64,000 nucleotides of DNA from Homoserinimonas sp. OAct 916 (GCF_003260275.1 NZ_QJHB01000013.1:1-64000); one strand, 5' to 3'. Shown: positions 17,125 through 26,459, counted from the stretch's first letter. The notes: a model not told the origin generated them from the letters alone. A program made the numbers and translations.

Positions 17125-18807
17125 TCAGTCCCGCGTGAGCTTGCGGTACGCGGAGCGGTGTGGCTTCGCCGCCTCCGGCCCGAGCCGCTCCACCTTGTTC
17201 TCCTCGTACGAGTTGAAGTTGCCCTCGAACCAGTACCACTGGGCTGGGTTCTCGGCGGTGCCCTCCCACGCGAGGATGTGAGTGGCAATGCGGTCGAGGA
17301 ACCAGCGATCGTGTGTGATCACGACAGCGCAACCAGGGAACTCGAGAAGCGCGTTCTCAAGGCTCGACAGGGTCTCCACGTCGAGGTCGTTGGTGGGCTC
17401 GTCCAAGAGCAGCAGGTTGCCGCCCTGCTTGAGGGTCAGCGCCAGGTTCAACCGGTTGCGCTCACCCCCGGAGAGCACCCCGGCCTTCTTCTGCTGGTCG
17501 GGCCCCTTGAACCCGAAGGTCGAGACGTACGCGCGAGACGGAATCTCGGTCTTGCCCACCTGGATATAGTCCTGGCCGTCTGAGACAACCTCCCACAGGC
17601 TCTTCTCGGGGTCAATCCCGCCACGACTCTGGTCGACGTACGACATCTGAACCGTGTCACCGATCGTGAGTTCACCCGAGTCGAGCTCCTCCAGACCTAC
17701 GATCGTCTTGAACAGCGTGGTCTTGCCCACACCGTTCGGACCGATGATGCCGACGATGCCGTTGCGGGGCAGGGAGAAACTCAGGTCGTCGATCAGCACC
17801 CGGTCGCCGAAGCCCTTCTTCAAGTTCTTCGCATCGATGACCTGGGAGCCGAGGCGTGGCCCAACCGGGATCACGATCTCCTCAAAGTCAAGCTTGCGGC
17901 CGCTCTCTGCCTCCTTCAGCATCTCGTCGTAACGTGCCAGGCGTGCCTTCGACTTGGTCTGGCGGCCCTTTGCGTTGCTGCGCACCCACTCGAGTTCGCT
18001 GGCGAGGCGGCGAGCCAGCTTGGCGTCCTTCTTGCCCTGCACCTGCAGGCGTTCCTGCTTCTTCTCCAGGTAGGTGGAGTAATTGCCCTCGTATGGGTAA
18101 AGCTTGCCGCGGTCGACCTCGGCGATCCACTCGGCGACGTGGTCGAGAAAGTACCGGTCGTGGGTGACGGCGAGCACTGCGCCGGGATACGCGGCCAGGT
18201 GCTGCTCCAGCCAGAGCACGCTCTCGGCATCGAGGTGGTTGGTCGGCTCATCCAGCAGCAGTAGGTCGGGCTTCTGCAGGAGCAGTTTGCACAGTGCCAC
18301 GCGACGCTTCTCACCGCCAGAAAGGTCGGAGACCGGCCAGTCACCGGGCGGAGTGCGCAGGGCGTCCATCGCCTGCTCCAGCTGGGCGTCGAGATCCCAG
18401 GCGTTCTGTGCGTCGATCTCCTCCTGAAGCTTGCCCATCTCGTCCAAGAGGGTGTCGAAGTCGGCGTCGGGTTCGGCCAACTCGGCACTGATCTCGTTGA
18501 ATCGCTCGATCTTGCCCATGATCGGGCCGACGCCCTCTTGCACATTCTCGAGCACGGTCTTCGACTCGTCGAGTTCCGGCTCCTGCATCAGGATGCCGAC
18601 GCTGTAGCCGGGGCTCAGCCGCGCCTCTCCGTTCGAGGGGGTGTCGAGCCCAGCCATGATCTTGAGGATGGTCGACTTACCGGCACCGTTGGGCCCGACC
18701 ACTCCGATCTTCGCACCGGGAAAGAATGACATGGTGACGTCGTCGAGGATGACCTTGTCGCCAACCGCTTTGCGCGCACGCACCATCGTATAAATGAATT
18801 CAGCCAT
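17125..18807 (-). CDS. ettA: Energy-dependent translational throttle protein EttA (ABC-F)
   Basis: 560 residues from the ATG at 18807, giving the usual MAEFIYTMVRARKAVGD start; the ATG two codons upstream is an alternative. Two ABC domains are present: Walker A GPNGAGKST at 38-46 and GPNGVGKTT in the second half; signatures LSGGEKRRVAL and LSGGERNRLNL; Walker B/EQ regions LLLLDEPTNHLD and LLLLDEPTNDLD. The linker has the P-site tRNA-interaction motif region. There is no membrane domain. ABC-F proteins of this type bind the ribosomal E site and gate elongation according to ATP/ADP ratio. Length and motifs agree with mycobacterial and E. coli EttA. Confidence 0.95.
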   Translation of the reverse strand: MAEFIYTMVRARKAVGDKVILDDVTMSFFPGAKIGVVGPNGAGKSTILKIMAGLDTPSNGEARLSPGYSVGILMQEPELDESKTVLENVQEGVGPIMGKIERFNEISAELAEPDADFDTLLDEMGKLQEEIDAQNAWDLDAQLEQAMDALRTPPGDWPVSDLSGGEKRRVALCKLLLQKPDLLLLDEPTNHLDAESVLWLEQHLAAYPGAVLAVTHDRYFLDHVAEWIAEVDRGKLYPYEGNYSTYLEKKQERLQVQGKKDAKLARRLASELEWVRSNAKGRQTKSKARLARYDEMLKEAESGRKLDFEEIVIPVGPRLGSQVIDAKNLKKGFGDRVLIDDLSFSLPRNGIVGIIGPNGVGKTTLFKTIVGLEELDSGELTIGDTVQMSYVDQSRGGIDPEKSLWEVVSDGQDYIQVGKTEIPSRAYVSTFGFKGPDQQKKAGVLSGGERNRLNLALTLKQGGNLLLLDEPTNDLDVETLSSLENALLEFPGCAVVITHDRWFLDRIATHILAWEGTAENPAQWYWFEGNFNSYEENKVERLGPEAAKPHRSAYRKLTRD

Positions 18808-18840
18808 AACCATCAAGTCTATTGGTCGCCGCCGCGGCCG

Positions 18841-18946
18841 GAAACCGGGAGACGGGAACCGGGCGCGCGAACCGGACGCGGGAACCGGACGCGGGAACCG
18901 GACGCGCGAACCGGACGCGGGAACCGGACGCGCGAACCGGACGCGC
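18841..18946. repeat. Seven tandem copies of a 13-bp unit upstream of ettA
   Basis: From 18856 to 18946 the 13-base unit GAACCGGRCGCGS occurs seven times without gaps (starts 18856, 18869, 18882, 18895, 18908, 18921, 18934), preceded by a degenerate copy from 18841. Copies differ only at unit positions 8 and 13. The array lies between the lipoprotein stop and the ettA start. Because 13 is not a multiple of 3, it is unlikely to be coding. Slippage should make copy number variable. Confidence 0.9.
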
Positions 18947-18989
18947 GAGGCTGGGCGCCGAAACCAGCCACGGGAATCATGCGTGGTTG

Positions 18990-19580
18990 TTACCAGTCGA
19001 TCGGCCGAGTGGCTCCGACCAGGCACTGGTCGGTTGCGAGCGGCGCCGCGACCATGCTGTGATAGCCGGTGCCTGCTCCCCACTGGCCGATGAGGCATTC
19101 GTCGTGGAACATGACGGAGAATTGGATGGAATCGGCCCGGAGCCCGGTCGGCGTGACGTCCCGGCTGACCTCCATTTGCGATTTGTCGAAACCGGCCGCG
19201 GCCAGCCCGTCGATGATGTCGCGGCCGCCAATATCGTCACCGCCGAGGATCACCATGATGTTCGTGTAGTCGAAGAAGGGGAGGTTTTCGGGCGCGGTCC
19301 CCTCGGGGGTGAACTCAGGAGGGGGGCCGGGCTCCAGCGTGGGCAGGCCTGGTGCGGGCTTCGCCGATGTGCCGGCACTTGTCGCCGGGGCATCGGGCGC
19401 AGTCGTGCAGGCGGCCAGTCCAACGGTGAGTGCCCCGGCGAGCGCTGCCGCGCCGAGCACCCCAGTAGCGAACCGCTGATGCTTGAGCCGCATTGCGAAA
19501 CTCGCGCGCGGGTTCCGTGTCTGCGCGGTGGCCTGATCCCGGCTGTTTCGCGAGCACGTCAGTCGGTGCTCCGGCTCCAT
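18990..19580 (-). CDS. Lipoprotein, DUF6993-like
   Basis: 196 residues from the ATG at 19580, which has AGAGGA seven bases upstream. An unusually long basic n-region of about 30 residues precedes the hydrophobic core and lipobox VGLAAC; an internal Met gives a conventional signal peptide as an alternative start. The mature part has a Pro/Thr linker and a compact C-terminal domain (DGLAAAGFDKSQMEVSRD, FSVMFHDECLIGQWG, TDQCLVGATRPIDW), which I associate with DUF6993. Two cysteines in that domain may pair. Function unknown. Confidence 0.75.
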   Translation of the reverse strand: MEPEHRLTCSRNSRDQATAQTRNPRASFAMRLKHQRFATGVLGAAALAGALTVGLAACTTAPDAPATSAGTSAKPAPGLPTLEPGPPPEFTPEGTAPENLPFFDYTNIMVILGGDDIGGRDIIDGLAAAGFDKSQMEVSRDVTPTGLRADSIQFSVMFHDECLIGQWGAGTGYHSMVAAPLATDQCLVGATRPIDW

Positions 19581-19634
19581 CAACGTTTCCTCTCGTTCTG
19601 CGAATGCGGCTGTGTCTCGCCGCGAAAGGAGAGT

Positions 19635-20189
19635 CTACGATGCCCGCGTACCGGAACTCTCGTCGGGCAGGAACGGTTGCTGCAGATTGGATGCATAATC
19701 AGTTGGCCGGTTGCTCACCTGTGCGGCCGCTACGGCCACGCCTTCCCCTGAAATCTCGGTTTCTTGCGACGATGCCCAGGCATTCCCGCCGGGGCCCGCC
19801 TGGTCGCCCATCGCACCGGTGCCGGCTCCGTTGCGCGCGATGTACGTGAAGACCGAGCGGCCCCAGGCCAAATCGTGCCCTATCGTGTCCGCCTCAACCT
19901 CGACGTCGATCCCCCGACGTTCATCCCTCTCCCACTCCCGCACCCTCAGCTTGCCAGTCACGACCACGAGGTCGCCCTTGCGCACCGAGTGCTGAACGTT
20001 CTCGGCCAGGTGTCGAAACGATGTCACCGTGTACCAGTTGGGGCTCCCTTCCGCCCAGAGTTGCTTCTTTCGGTCGAACCAGCCCTGCTTCGATACCAGC
20101 CGGAACTTGTGGATCATGACGCCTTCGCCAGTTGTGATGACCGTTGGTTCTGTGCCGACCCGCCCAGTGATTGTGATGATGTCTGACAT
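19635..20189 (-). CDS. ssb: Single-stranded DNA-binding protein paralogue
   Basis: 184 residues: an OB-fold domain (about 1-105) with MSDIITITGRVGTEP, KFRLVSKQGWFDRKK and RKGDLVVVTGKLRVREWERD, then a flexible Gly/Ala/Gln-rich tail. The tail ends in SSGTRAS and lacks the acidic DDDIPF-type tip by which canonical SSB recruits repair and replication partners. It is therefore probably the second SSB found in many actinobacteria, with the main one beside rpsF/rpsR elsewhere. The ATG follows AAGGAAG. Confidence 0.88.
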   Translation of the reverse strand: MSDIITITGRVGTEPTVITTGEGVMIHKFRLVSKQGWFDRKKQLWAEGSPNWYTVTSFRHLAENVQHSVRKGDLVVVTGKLRVREWERDERRGIDVEVEADTIGHDLAWGRSVFTYIARNGAGTGAMGDQAGPGGNAWASSQETEISGEGVAVAAAQVSNRPTDYASNLQQPFLPDESSGTRAS

Positions 20190-20212
20190 CTGTCTTCCTT
20201 ACGTGTAGCCGG

Positions 20213-20272
20213 ATGGATACGCCTCGGGGTGACACTCGTGCCGGTTTCGGTCGCCCCGAGGCGTGCATCCAT
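20213..20272. promoter_or_regulatory. Long hairpin in the ssb leader
   Basis: CGCCTCGGGGTGAC at 20220-20233 pairs with GTCGCCCCGAGGCG at 20250-20263 (one G-T wobble). ATGGAT at 20213-20218 pairs with ATCCAT at 20267-20272 beyond a small bulge. This gives a stem of about 20 pairs with a 16-base loop, ending about 24 bases before the ssb start. No T-run follows on either strand, so it looks like a leader structure rather than a terminator. Confidence 0.6.
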
Positions 20273-20651
20273 GCTCACTCGCCCCGTGATGCGAACGGGA
20301 CGAAGATCCAAAATTGAGCAAAGTCAGGCGGTTAGGGCGGGTGTGGAGGACCGGACTTTCAAAAAAACGGAGAGCATGTGATGCCGTGACGACACGGCGG
20401 AATTACGGCTTGCCGCGGAGTACTCCCTGGCCAGCGACTACCGAGCGGCGACCCATCCGGGCTCGAGAATGCCTCGCCGCGGTTCCGCGAGCCTGCTGTC
20501 TTGATCCATACCAGTACTGTCATCGATAAGGGCACTGGTGTAAAGCCTTTAGTCCTCTCCCAGATGCAACGCACGGCGGCGAGGAGAGTTGCCCATAGAG
20601 TGGAGCCATGAGCGCCCATGTCACTGTTATGCCCCGCGAAGGCTAACCGGT
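20273..20651. other. Intergenic region between ssb and the second EamA gene
   Basis: No supportable gene. On the minus strand a perfect hairpin (GCCGTG with CACGGC, 20383-20398) is followed 15 bases later by seven Ts (20367-20361), a poor terminator that could end a short minus-strand RNA. The stretch must also hold the promoters for ssb and the plus-strand transporter. Confidence 0.4.
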
Positions 20652-21650
20652 ATGGGCTACATCTACGCGCTGCTTTCCGCGCTGCTTTTTGCCGCGAACG
20701 GCAGCGTCATCAAGGTCTTGGTCGAAACCGGCATCTCCCCGGCCCAGGTCACCTTTTTTCGCGTCGCCGGCGTTGCCGCGATCTCCGGCATTGTCTTGCT
20801 CTTTCTGGATCGAAACGCGTTTCGTCTCCCTCTGAGAAGGTTGGGCGTCATGGTGATCCTCGGGATCACCGGTGTGGCGATGGTGCAATGGTTCTACGCC
20901 TCCGCGCTGAGCCTGGTTCCAGTCGGGATCGCGCTTCTGCTGGAGTACATGGCGATCATCCTCGTGGCAGTCATCGCTTGGGGGATCTTCAAGGAGCAGG
21001 TGAAGGCCAGGCTGTGGTGGGCCATTGTCTGCGTCATCATCGGCCTGGCGTTCGTGGCACAGATCTGGGCCAGCACCCTGGACCCACTCGGTGTGATGAT
21101 GGGCCTGCTCGCAGCGCTCTCATTGACGATCTACCTGCTACTCGGCGAACGGCTGGTTGCACAGACATCCGCCCTCGCCGTGGCGTTCTGGTCGATGCTC
21201 TTCGCCGCAGCGTTCTGGGCTATCTTCAGCCAATGGTGGCGGATTCCGCTCGACGCATTTCAGACCGAAGTCTCGATGTCGGGGACACTGAGCGAGGTGA
21301 TCCTGCCCCTGTGGCTGCCCATGCTCTGGAACATCGTGCTCGGATCTTTCGCCCCCTTCTTTCTCTCGTTCCTTGCCCTCAAACATCTCACTGCGACAGC
21401 GGCCGGCATCATCTCTTCCTCCGAGGTGATCTTCGCTTTCATCGTTGCCTGGCTCTGGCTCGGCGAGGCACTCGCGCTCAACCAGATCATCGGCATCGCG
21501 ATCGTGCTGGCCGGAATCTTGCTCGCCCAGACGGCGCGCGTGCACAAGCTGGTTGGGCCAGATCTGGAGGCGCAGGACGTGCTTCTGTCGACCGGTGCGA
21601 TCACGGTCATCGACGTGCGCCCCAGCGACCCAGTCGACGTTCCCGACTAA
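20652..21650 (+). CDS. EamA-family (DMT) transporter
   Basis: 332 residues with ten predicted helices in two EamA repeats (GSVIKVLVETGISPAQVTFFR at the start of the first; HLTATAAGIISSSEVIFAF and WLWLGEALALNQIIG in the second). The C-terminus carries a soluble extension of about 35 residues. The ATG at 20652 has GAAGG upstream; the 21-codon upstream extension is hydrophilic and excluded. Exported compound unknown. Confidence 0.88.
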   Translation: MGYIYALLSALLFAANGSVIKVLVETGISPAQVTFFRVAGVAAISGIVLLFLDRNAFRLPLRRLGVMVILGITGVAMVQWFYASALSLVPVGIALLLEYMAIILVAVIAWGIFKEQVKARLWWAIVCVIIGLAFVAQIWASTLDPLGVMMGLLAALSLTIYLLLGERLVAQTSALAVAFWSMLFAAAFWAIFSQWWRIPLDAFQTEVSMSGTLSEVILPLWLPMLWNIVLGSFAPFFLSFLALKHLTATAAGIISSSEVIFAFIVAWLWLGEALALNQIIGIAIVLAGILLAQTARVHKLVGPDLEAQDVLLSTGAITVIDVRPSDPVDVPD

Positions 21651-21729
21651 CAGCTGCCCCGGCGATGTCGGTGGCCCACCTTAGTCTGGCATTCACAACA
21701 TTCGAGGCCGGCAGAGGTAAGGGGACAAC

Positions 21730-22008
21730 ATGCGCGACACAGCAACCGAAATGGCCATGCCGGCACCACATGCCGTTGCAGCGAACAGGCGGCATACTCT
21801 CACCGCGGTGCGTGATGACCTGTGGCGGGTTTGCGGCCGCGACGGTCACATCGTCGGTCACATCGAGCGACTTCTCGACCCCGCCGGTGACCGCTACAGC
21901 GCCCGGCGCCTCATGCGGGCCGCGCCCGGGGCATTGCCTGCGGCCACACTGCCACTGGGGCTGTTCTGGCGGCTCGATGATGCAGAGGAGAGTTTCAGCT
22001 CCGCCTGA
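21730..22008 (+). CDS. Small conserved hypothetical protein
   Basis: 92 residues; the ATG follows AAGGGGACAAC, a strong ribosome binding site. The pattern DDLWRVCGRDGHIVGHIERL...GDRYSARR and ending LGLFWRLDDAEESF suggests a small beta-rich fold. I recall similar small proteins in Microbacteriaceae without a known function. No membrane segment. Confidence 0.65.
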   Translation: MRDTATEMAMPAPHAVAANRRHTLTAVRDDLWRVCGRDGHIVGHIERLLDPAGDRYSARRLMRAAPGALPAATLPLGLFWRLDDAEESFSSA

Positions 22009-22083
22009 CGCGCGCTGCGGCTGATCGGCAACACGGCGGCCCGGCGACGGCCGATCCGGCGCCCGTCGCTGTAGGGTGCCAGC

Positions 22084-22908
22084 ATGGAATGGTTGAGCGA
22101 CTTTTTGGACTGGCTCGTCACCGACCGCGGGCAAGAATCCGTGCGCGTTGGGTTTCTGTTCCTGCTCGCGCTGCTCATAGGCGCCGTGCTCGCCGGATGG
22201 GTCACCAGAATGGGAATCCGAGGCTTGCTTCGCCGGTACGACCGCGGTTTACGCGACGCCGCAGTGCTGGCCCTCATCGAGGCGGCCACGGAGGCCTCGG
22301 TGTGGAATTCGCTGTCGCCGCAGGAGCAGATGCTCGCGAATCGCACGATCGGCAGAGCGGATGCCCAGATCAGGCTCCTTCCGCTGAACGGCTCAGACAT
22401 TGCCGCCAATTGGGCTTCCCACCAATTGAACGAGATGAAGCGCAACTCCGCCACATTCGGCTACCTGCTCGACCCGGTGGTTCTGGCGTTCAGGGAGCGT
22501 CTGCTCTACTGGTGCGATCGGCCCAACAAGGCCAAGCGCATTTTTGAGGCCGACCTCGATGCCTGGCAACAGGCCTCCAGCGAGTCGGAACGCAAGCTGC
22601 TCGCAGAGCAAGAAGCCTGGGTCGCTCAGCAGCATCAGGAGCGTTACAGTGACTCGGCGGCCAACACGCCGATCCAGCGGGCCTCCGCGGCTCCGGTTCC
22701 GCAGGTCCCCCAGCCGGTCGCTGCCCAACCGGTCGCCCAACCGTTCGCGGCCCAACCAGCGGCCGCGCAAGCTGCAACGCCCACTCAGCCATTCCCACCT
22801 GCACCGACGCCGCAATTCGCGCCCGATCAGGCACCGACAGTGCCGTTCTCGACGCCCAGCGAGCAGTTCTTCGACGACCTCGGCGCACTGAACCACAACC
22901 AGCGCTGA
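22084..22908 (+). CDS. Hypothetical membrane-anchored protein with Pro/Gln/Ala-rich tail
   Basis: 274 residues. One N-terminal transmembrane helix (about 20-43) is followed by a helical soluble domain (50-195), probably cytosolic, with YDRGLRDAAVLALIEAATEASVW and an aromatic cluster around YWCDRPNKAKRIFEADLDAWQQ. A low-complexity tail (200-255) of repeated PVAAQP/PFAAQP units ends in EQFFDDLGALNHNQR. Function unknown. Confidence 0.7.
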   Translation: MEWLSDFLDWLVTDRGQESVRVGFLFLLALLIGAVLAGWVTRMGIRGLLRRYDRGLRDAAVLALIEAATEASVWNSLSPQEQMLANRTIGRADAQIRLLPLNGSDIAANWASHQLNEMKRNSATFGYLLDPVVLAFRERLLYWCDRPNKAKRIFEADLDAWQQASSESERKLLAEQEAWVAQQHQERYSDSAANTPIQRASAAPVPQVPQPVAAQPVAQPFAAQPAAAQAATPTQPFPPAPTPQFAPDQAPTVPFSTPSEQFFDDLGALNHNQR

Positions 22909-22939
22909 TCGCCACCCCAGCGGGTTGAGGTGTCGCACG

Positions 22940-22956
22940 GGGGCCGTCTGGGCCCC
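22940..22956. terminator. Hairpin between convergent genes
   Basis: GGGGCC at 22940-22945 pairs with GGCCCC at 22951-22956 over a 5-base loop. It lies between the stop of the plus-strand gene (22908) and the stop of arsB (23035). There is no T-run, so it may act as a weak bidirectional terminator or mRNA-protecting hairpin. Confidence 0.35.
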
Positions 22957-23034
22957 AGGAATTCGACGGACCTCGGCGCCATGGCTGAACTGGGTGGGCT
23001 CGAATATGCGCATCGATGAACGGCTTGCCCATTC

Positions 23035-24513
23035 TCAACCGAGGATGATGAGCCAACCCGCCAGCGCGGTGAGAGAGATCAACAGGACGGGAATGGTGAG
23101 CACGATTCCGGTTCGAAAGTACTGTCCCCACCCGATATGGATACCTTTGCGATCGAGGACATGCAGCCAGAGCAAGGTGGCAAGGCTGCCGATCGGGGTG
23201 ATCTTGGGCCCGAGGTCAGAGCCGATGACGTTGGCATAGATCATGACTTCATGGGTGAGCCCGGTCGCCCCGGCAGACGCGATGGCGAGCGCTGCGATCA
23301 GCACCGCGGGCATGTTGTTCATGATCGAGGCGAGTCCGGCGACGATCACGCCCACGCCGAGCGCGGTGACAAGTGTGCCGTTGTTGCCGATGGCAGAGAA
23401 CACTCCGGCAAGGTTGTCTGTAATGCCCTGGTTGCGCAACCCGTAGACGACGAGATACATTCCGATCGAGAAAAGCACTATCTGCCACGGGGCTTCCCTG
23501 AAGACCTTTGTGACCGAGACCCGTCGAAGCCCACCGACCCTCTCGGTTGCAGCCGCGAGCGAACCCATGGCGTCGGAGCCGCGGTCTGCTGCTCCGGGAG
23601 CTTCGAGATCACGGTGAGTGAGCACGGTGTCCCGAGCCACGCCGTCTGCGGCGGTGTCGGTGACGGCTGACCGGGATGTGAGTGCTTTCGCATGGCTGAA
23701 GAGAAACGTGGGCCTGCGCGCGGCAACAACGCACAGCGTCGCGGCCCCCGACCCCGCGATCACTGAGAGCGGGATGTTCAGGGGGTCGGCCACGAAGTAG
23801 CCGACAAGGAGCAGGGCGAGCACGACCCAGCCCACGCGAAAGGTCAGCGGATCATGGATTGCAGTGCGCGGTGGGACAAGCCCGGAGGGGTCGTAACGGG
23901 TCGGGATCGACTTTCGGAAATAAAGCATCAACACTCCCATGCTCGCCACCACCGTCACAATGCCGACGGGCACCATGATCAAGGCATACCGACCGAATCC
24001 GATGTCGAAGTAGTCTGCGGAGATGATGTTGACGAGGTTGGACACGACCAGTGGCAGGCTTCCGGCGTCGGCGATGAAGCCGCAGGCGATCACGAAGCCG
24101 AGGGATGCTTTGGCTGAAAATTTCAGCGCCAGCAGAATCTGAATGACGATCGGGGTCAGGATGAGGGCGGCACCGTCGTTCGCGAACAGTGCTGCGATCG
24201 CAGCACCAAGCAAAACGATGAGAACGAACAGGAGTCGGCCATTGCCGCGCCCCCAGCGGGCGACGTGAAGTGCGGCCCATTCGAAAAGGCCCGACTCGTC
24301 AAGGAGCAGCGAGATCAACACGATGGCTACGAATGCGAACGTGGCGTTCCAGACGATGTTCCAGACCGTCGGAATGTCTGAAAGGCTGACAACAGTCGTG
24401 ATCAGCGCAAGAACCGCTCCCCCGAGGGCCGACCAGCCGATCCCGAGGCCGCGCGGTTGCCAGATGACAAGCACCAGGGTGACGACGAAGATCGCGATGG
24501 CGACGATGGTCAT
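23035..24513 (-). CDS. arsB: Arsenite efflux transporter ArsB family
   Basis: 492 residues with about eleven helices in the ion-transporter (IT) superfamily fold. ArsB-type landmarks include [42 protein letters not shown] and, in the second half, [19 protein letters not shown] and [20 protein letters not shown]. It should extrude arsenite or antimonite using the proton gradient. It is longer than E. coli ArsB (429) because of a hydrophilic loop of about 65 residues between the halves (near residues 270-335). No arsR, arsC or arsA lies beside it. Confidence 0.9.
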   Translation of the reverse strand: MTIVAIAIFVVTLVLVIWQPRGLGIGWSALGGAVLALITTVVSLSDIPTVWNIVWNATFAFVAIVLISLLLDESGLFEWAALHVARWGRGNGRLLFVLIVLLGAAIAALFANDGAALILTPIVIQILLALKFSAKASLGFVIACGFIADAGSLPLVVSNLVNIISADYFDIGFGRYALIMVPVGIVTVVASMGVLMLYFRKSIPTRYDPSGLVPPRTAIHDPLTFRVGWVVLALLLVGYFVADPLNIPLSVIAGSGAATLCVVAARRPTFLFSHAKALTSRSAVTDTAADGVARDTVLTHRDLEAPGAADRGSDAMGSLAAATERVGGLRRVSVTKVFREAPWQIVLFSIGMYLVVYGLRNQGITDNLAGVFSAIGNNGTLVTALGVGVIVAGLASIMNNMPAVLIAALAIASAGATGLTHEVMIYANVIGSDLGPKITPIGSLATLLWLHVLDRKGIHIGWGQYFRTGIVLTIPVLLISLTALAGWLIILG

Positions 24514-24647
24514 GAGACGGGAATCCTCCAGGCCTGCGCGTCGACGGCTCTACCGAGACCTGTCGACGGACCGTCGGAACCACACGGGTGTTCGCGAGGC
24601 CCAAGTGGCGTCGATCCGGCCAAAGCTCAAGGAGCCACAGGCCCGCG

Positions 24648-24720
24648 TGCCCCCGGCAGGATTCGAACCTGCGACCAAGAGATTAGAAGGCTCCTGCTCT
24701 ATCCCCTGAGCTACGGAGGC
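24648..24720 (-). tRNA. tRNA-Arg (anticodon TCT)
   Basis: Read on the minus strand, the acceptor GCCTCCG pairs with CGGGGGC, with discriminator A. The D arm is GCTCAGGGGATAGAGC, the anticodon loop CTTCTAA holds TCT, and the T arm GCAGGTTCGAATCCTGC is canonical. CCA is not encoded. It decodes AGA and AGG, rare codons in this genome. Confidence 0.95.
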
Positions 24721-24931
24721 ATGGGTACCTGTAACACGATACCGCAGGGGGTGGCCGGAACTTCGACCAGCGCGCGCGACACGAAAAGACAAGACGTTGC
24801 TGAATGCTGGGAGGCGGCGCACACCCGCATTATGCTGTGCCCAATGCGCCCCAGTGGATGTGGTGCGGCGAGTTGCTGGGTTGACGATCCGTACTCTCCA
24901 TTTCGGCACGGCCGACAATGGAAAGGTGACC

Positions 24932-26425
24932 ATGTCCATTCCCGATAATAAAACGCGAAATTTCCTCAGCGATGAGGAACACCTCCGCAAACTCGGTTAC
25001 GAGGGCCGATTCGACCGGTCGATGTCGCTGTGGGGCACGTTCGCCCTCGGCTTCACCTACCTCTCCCCCCTTGTCGGGGTCTACTCCTTATTCGCCTTCG
25101 GCGTCTCACTGGGCGGCCCGCCGGTCATCTTCTGGCTGGTCATCGTCGGTTGCGGCCAGTTGCTCGTTGCCCTGGTCTTCGGCGAGGTCGTCTCGCAGTA
25201 TCCCATTGCCGGCGGCATCTATCCCTGGGTGAGGCGGCTCTCTGGCCGCTACTTCGCTTGGATGGCGGCGTGGATCTACATCTGGGCCATCATCGTCACC
25301 GTCACGTCGGTGGCCGAGTATGGCACCGGGTTTCTTGCCAGCCTGTTCGGCCTGCCGCAAACAAAAGAGATATCGCTGGCTCTGGCAGTCGCCCTGCTCC
25401 TGGTGGCCCTGGTCATCAACCTGAGCGGCACCAAGAACCTCGCTCGCGCCGCCAAGATCGGTCTCGGTGCGGAGCTGATCGGGGTGGTCGGGGTGGGGAT
25501 CTATCTGATGATCTTCCAGCGCAAGAACGACTTCTCGGTCTTCTTCGACACCATGGGAACCGCCGGCGACGGCAGCTACCTCCCGGTGTTCATCGGTGCC
25601 GCGCTGACCGGCTTGTTCCTGTTCTATGGTTTCGAAGCCTGCGGGGAGGTCGCCGAGGAGGTGGCGAACCCGGGCAAAGAGATTCCGAGAGCCATGATCA
25701 TGACCATCCTCGTCGGCGGCGTATCCGGACTCATCGCATTCGCCGGCTACATCTTGGCCGCACCGGATCTGGCAGCAATCGTCAGCGGCGAGAACGCCGA
25801 TCCGATTGCCGGCATCTTGGAGGCCACGCTCGGAACAGTGGGAGGAAAGATCTTCCTCGTGATCGCGCTCACCGCATTCCTCTCCTGCGTGCTCAGCCTG
25901 CAGGCGGCCGGCAGTCGACTGCTGTACTCGTTCGGCCGCGACGGGATGATGCCCGGCCACAAGTGGTTGGCCGAGGTCTCCGCGAAGAAGGTGCCCCGCA
26001 ATGCGTTGATCGTCGCCTGCCTGGTGCCGATCTTGATCTGCCTGATCATCTACTTCGGGCCTGAGGGTCTCATCAATCAGGTGACAGCGTTCGCGGTGCT
26101 CGGAATCTACGTGTCGTTCCAGTCGGTGGTGCTGGCCTCGCTGCTGGCTCGGTTCAAGGGCTGGAAGCCGGCTGGGCAATTCAGCCTCGGTGCGTGGGGT
26201 CTCGTTGTGAACATCGTCGCCCTCGCCTACGGCATCACCGCGATGTTCCTGCTGGCCTGGCCGGGCACCAGCGGCGAGTTCCTGTCTGACTGGATCGTGC
26301 TCATCGGTCTTGTCCTCGTGGTCGGCACCGGCCTGATCTATATGGCCATCGTGCGCCCCGGCCGCAACCTCAGCCTGCCTGAGGGCGACGCAGTCGAGAT
26401 CGCCGAGCAGTTGCGAAACGGGTGA
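24932..26425 (+). CDS. Amino acid permease, APC superfamily
   Basis: 497 residues with twelve predicted helices. The ATG at 24932 has GGAAAGGTGACC upstream; the preceding open frame overlaps the tRNA-side intergenic region. The start of helix 1 (GTFALGFTYLSPLVGVYSLFAFG) and the segment FYGFEACGEVAEEVANPGKEIPRAMI are typical of amino acid/choline/GABA permeases. It is a proton- or sodium-coupled importer or antiporter of an amino acid or amine; the substrate cannot be read from sequence. Confidence 0.88.
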   Translation: MSIPDNKTRNFLSDEEHLRKLGYEGRFDRSMSLWGTFALGFTYLSPLVGVYSLFAFGVSLGGPPVIFWLVIVGCGQLLVALVFGEVVSQYPIAGGIYPWVRRLSGRYFAWMAAWIYIWAIIVTVTSVAEYGTGFLASLFGLPQTKEISLALAVALLLVALVINLSGTKNLARAAKIGLGAELIGVVGVGIYLMIFQRKNDFSVFFDTMGTAGDGSYLPVFIGAALTGLFLFYGFEACGEVAEEVANPGKEIPRAMIMTILVGGVSGLIAFAGYILAAPDLAAIVSGENADPIAGILEATLGTVGGKIFLVIALTAFLSCVLSLQAAGSRLLYSFGRDGMMPGHKWLAEVSAKKVPRNALIVACLVPILICLIIYFGPEGLINQVTAFAVLGIYVSFQSVVLASLLARFKGWKPAGQFSLGAWGLVVNIVALAYGITAMFLLAWPGTSGEFLSDWIVLIGLVLVVGTGLIYMAIVRPGRNLSLPEGDAVEIAEQLRNG

Positions 26426-26459
26426 CTTCGGCGCGCCGGGTGCCGGCTCATCCAGCGTG

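Noticed and set aside
22680-22850. Repeat array in DNA at the Pro/Gln/Ala-rich tail
   Set aside because: The repetition reflects a low-complexity protein segment (PVAAQP-like units) inside a coding gene, not a separate DNA element or CRISPR.
24648-24720. tRNA-Arg as an integration site for arsB or another element
   Set aside because: No integrase, and no repeat of the tRNA 3' end was found in the surrounding sequence.
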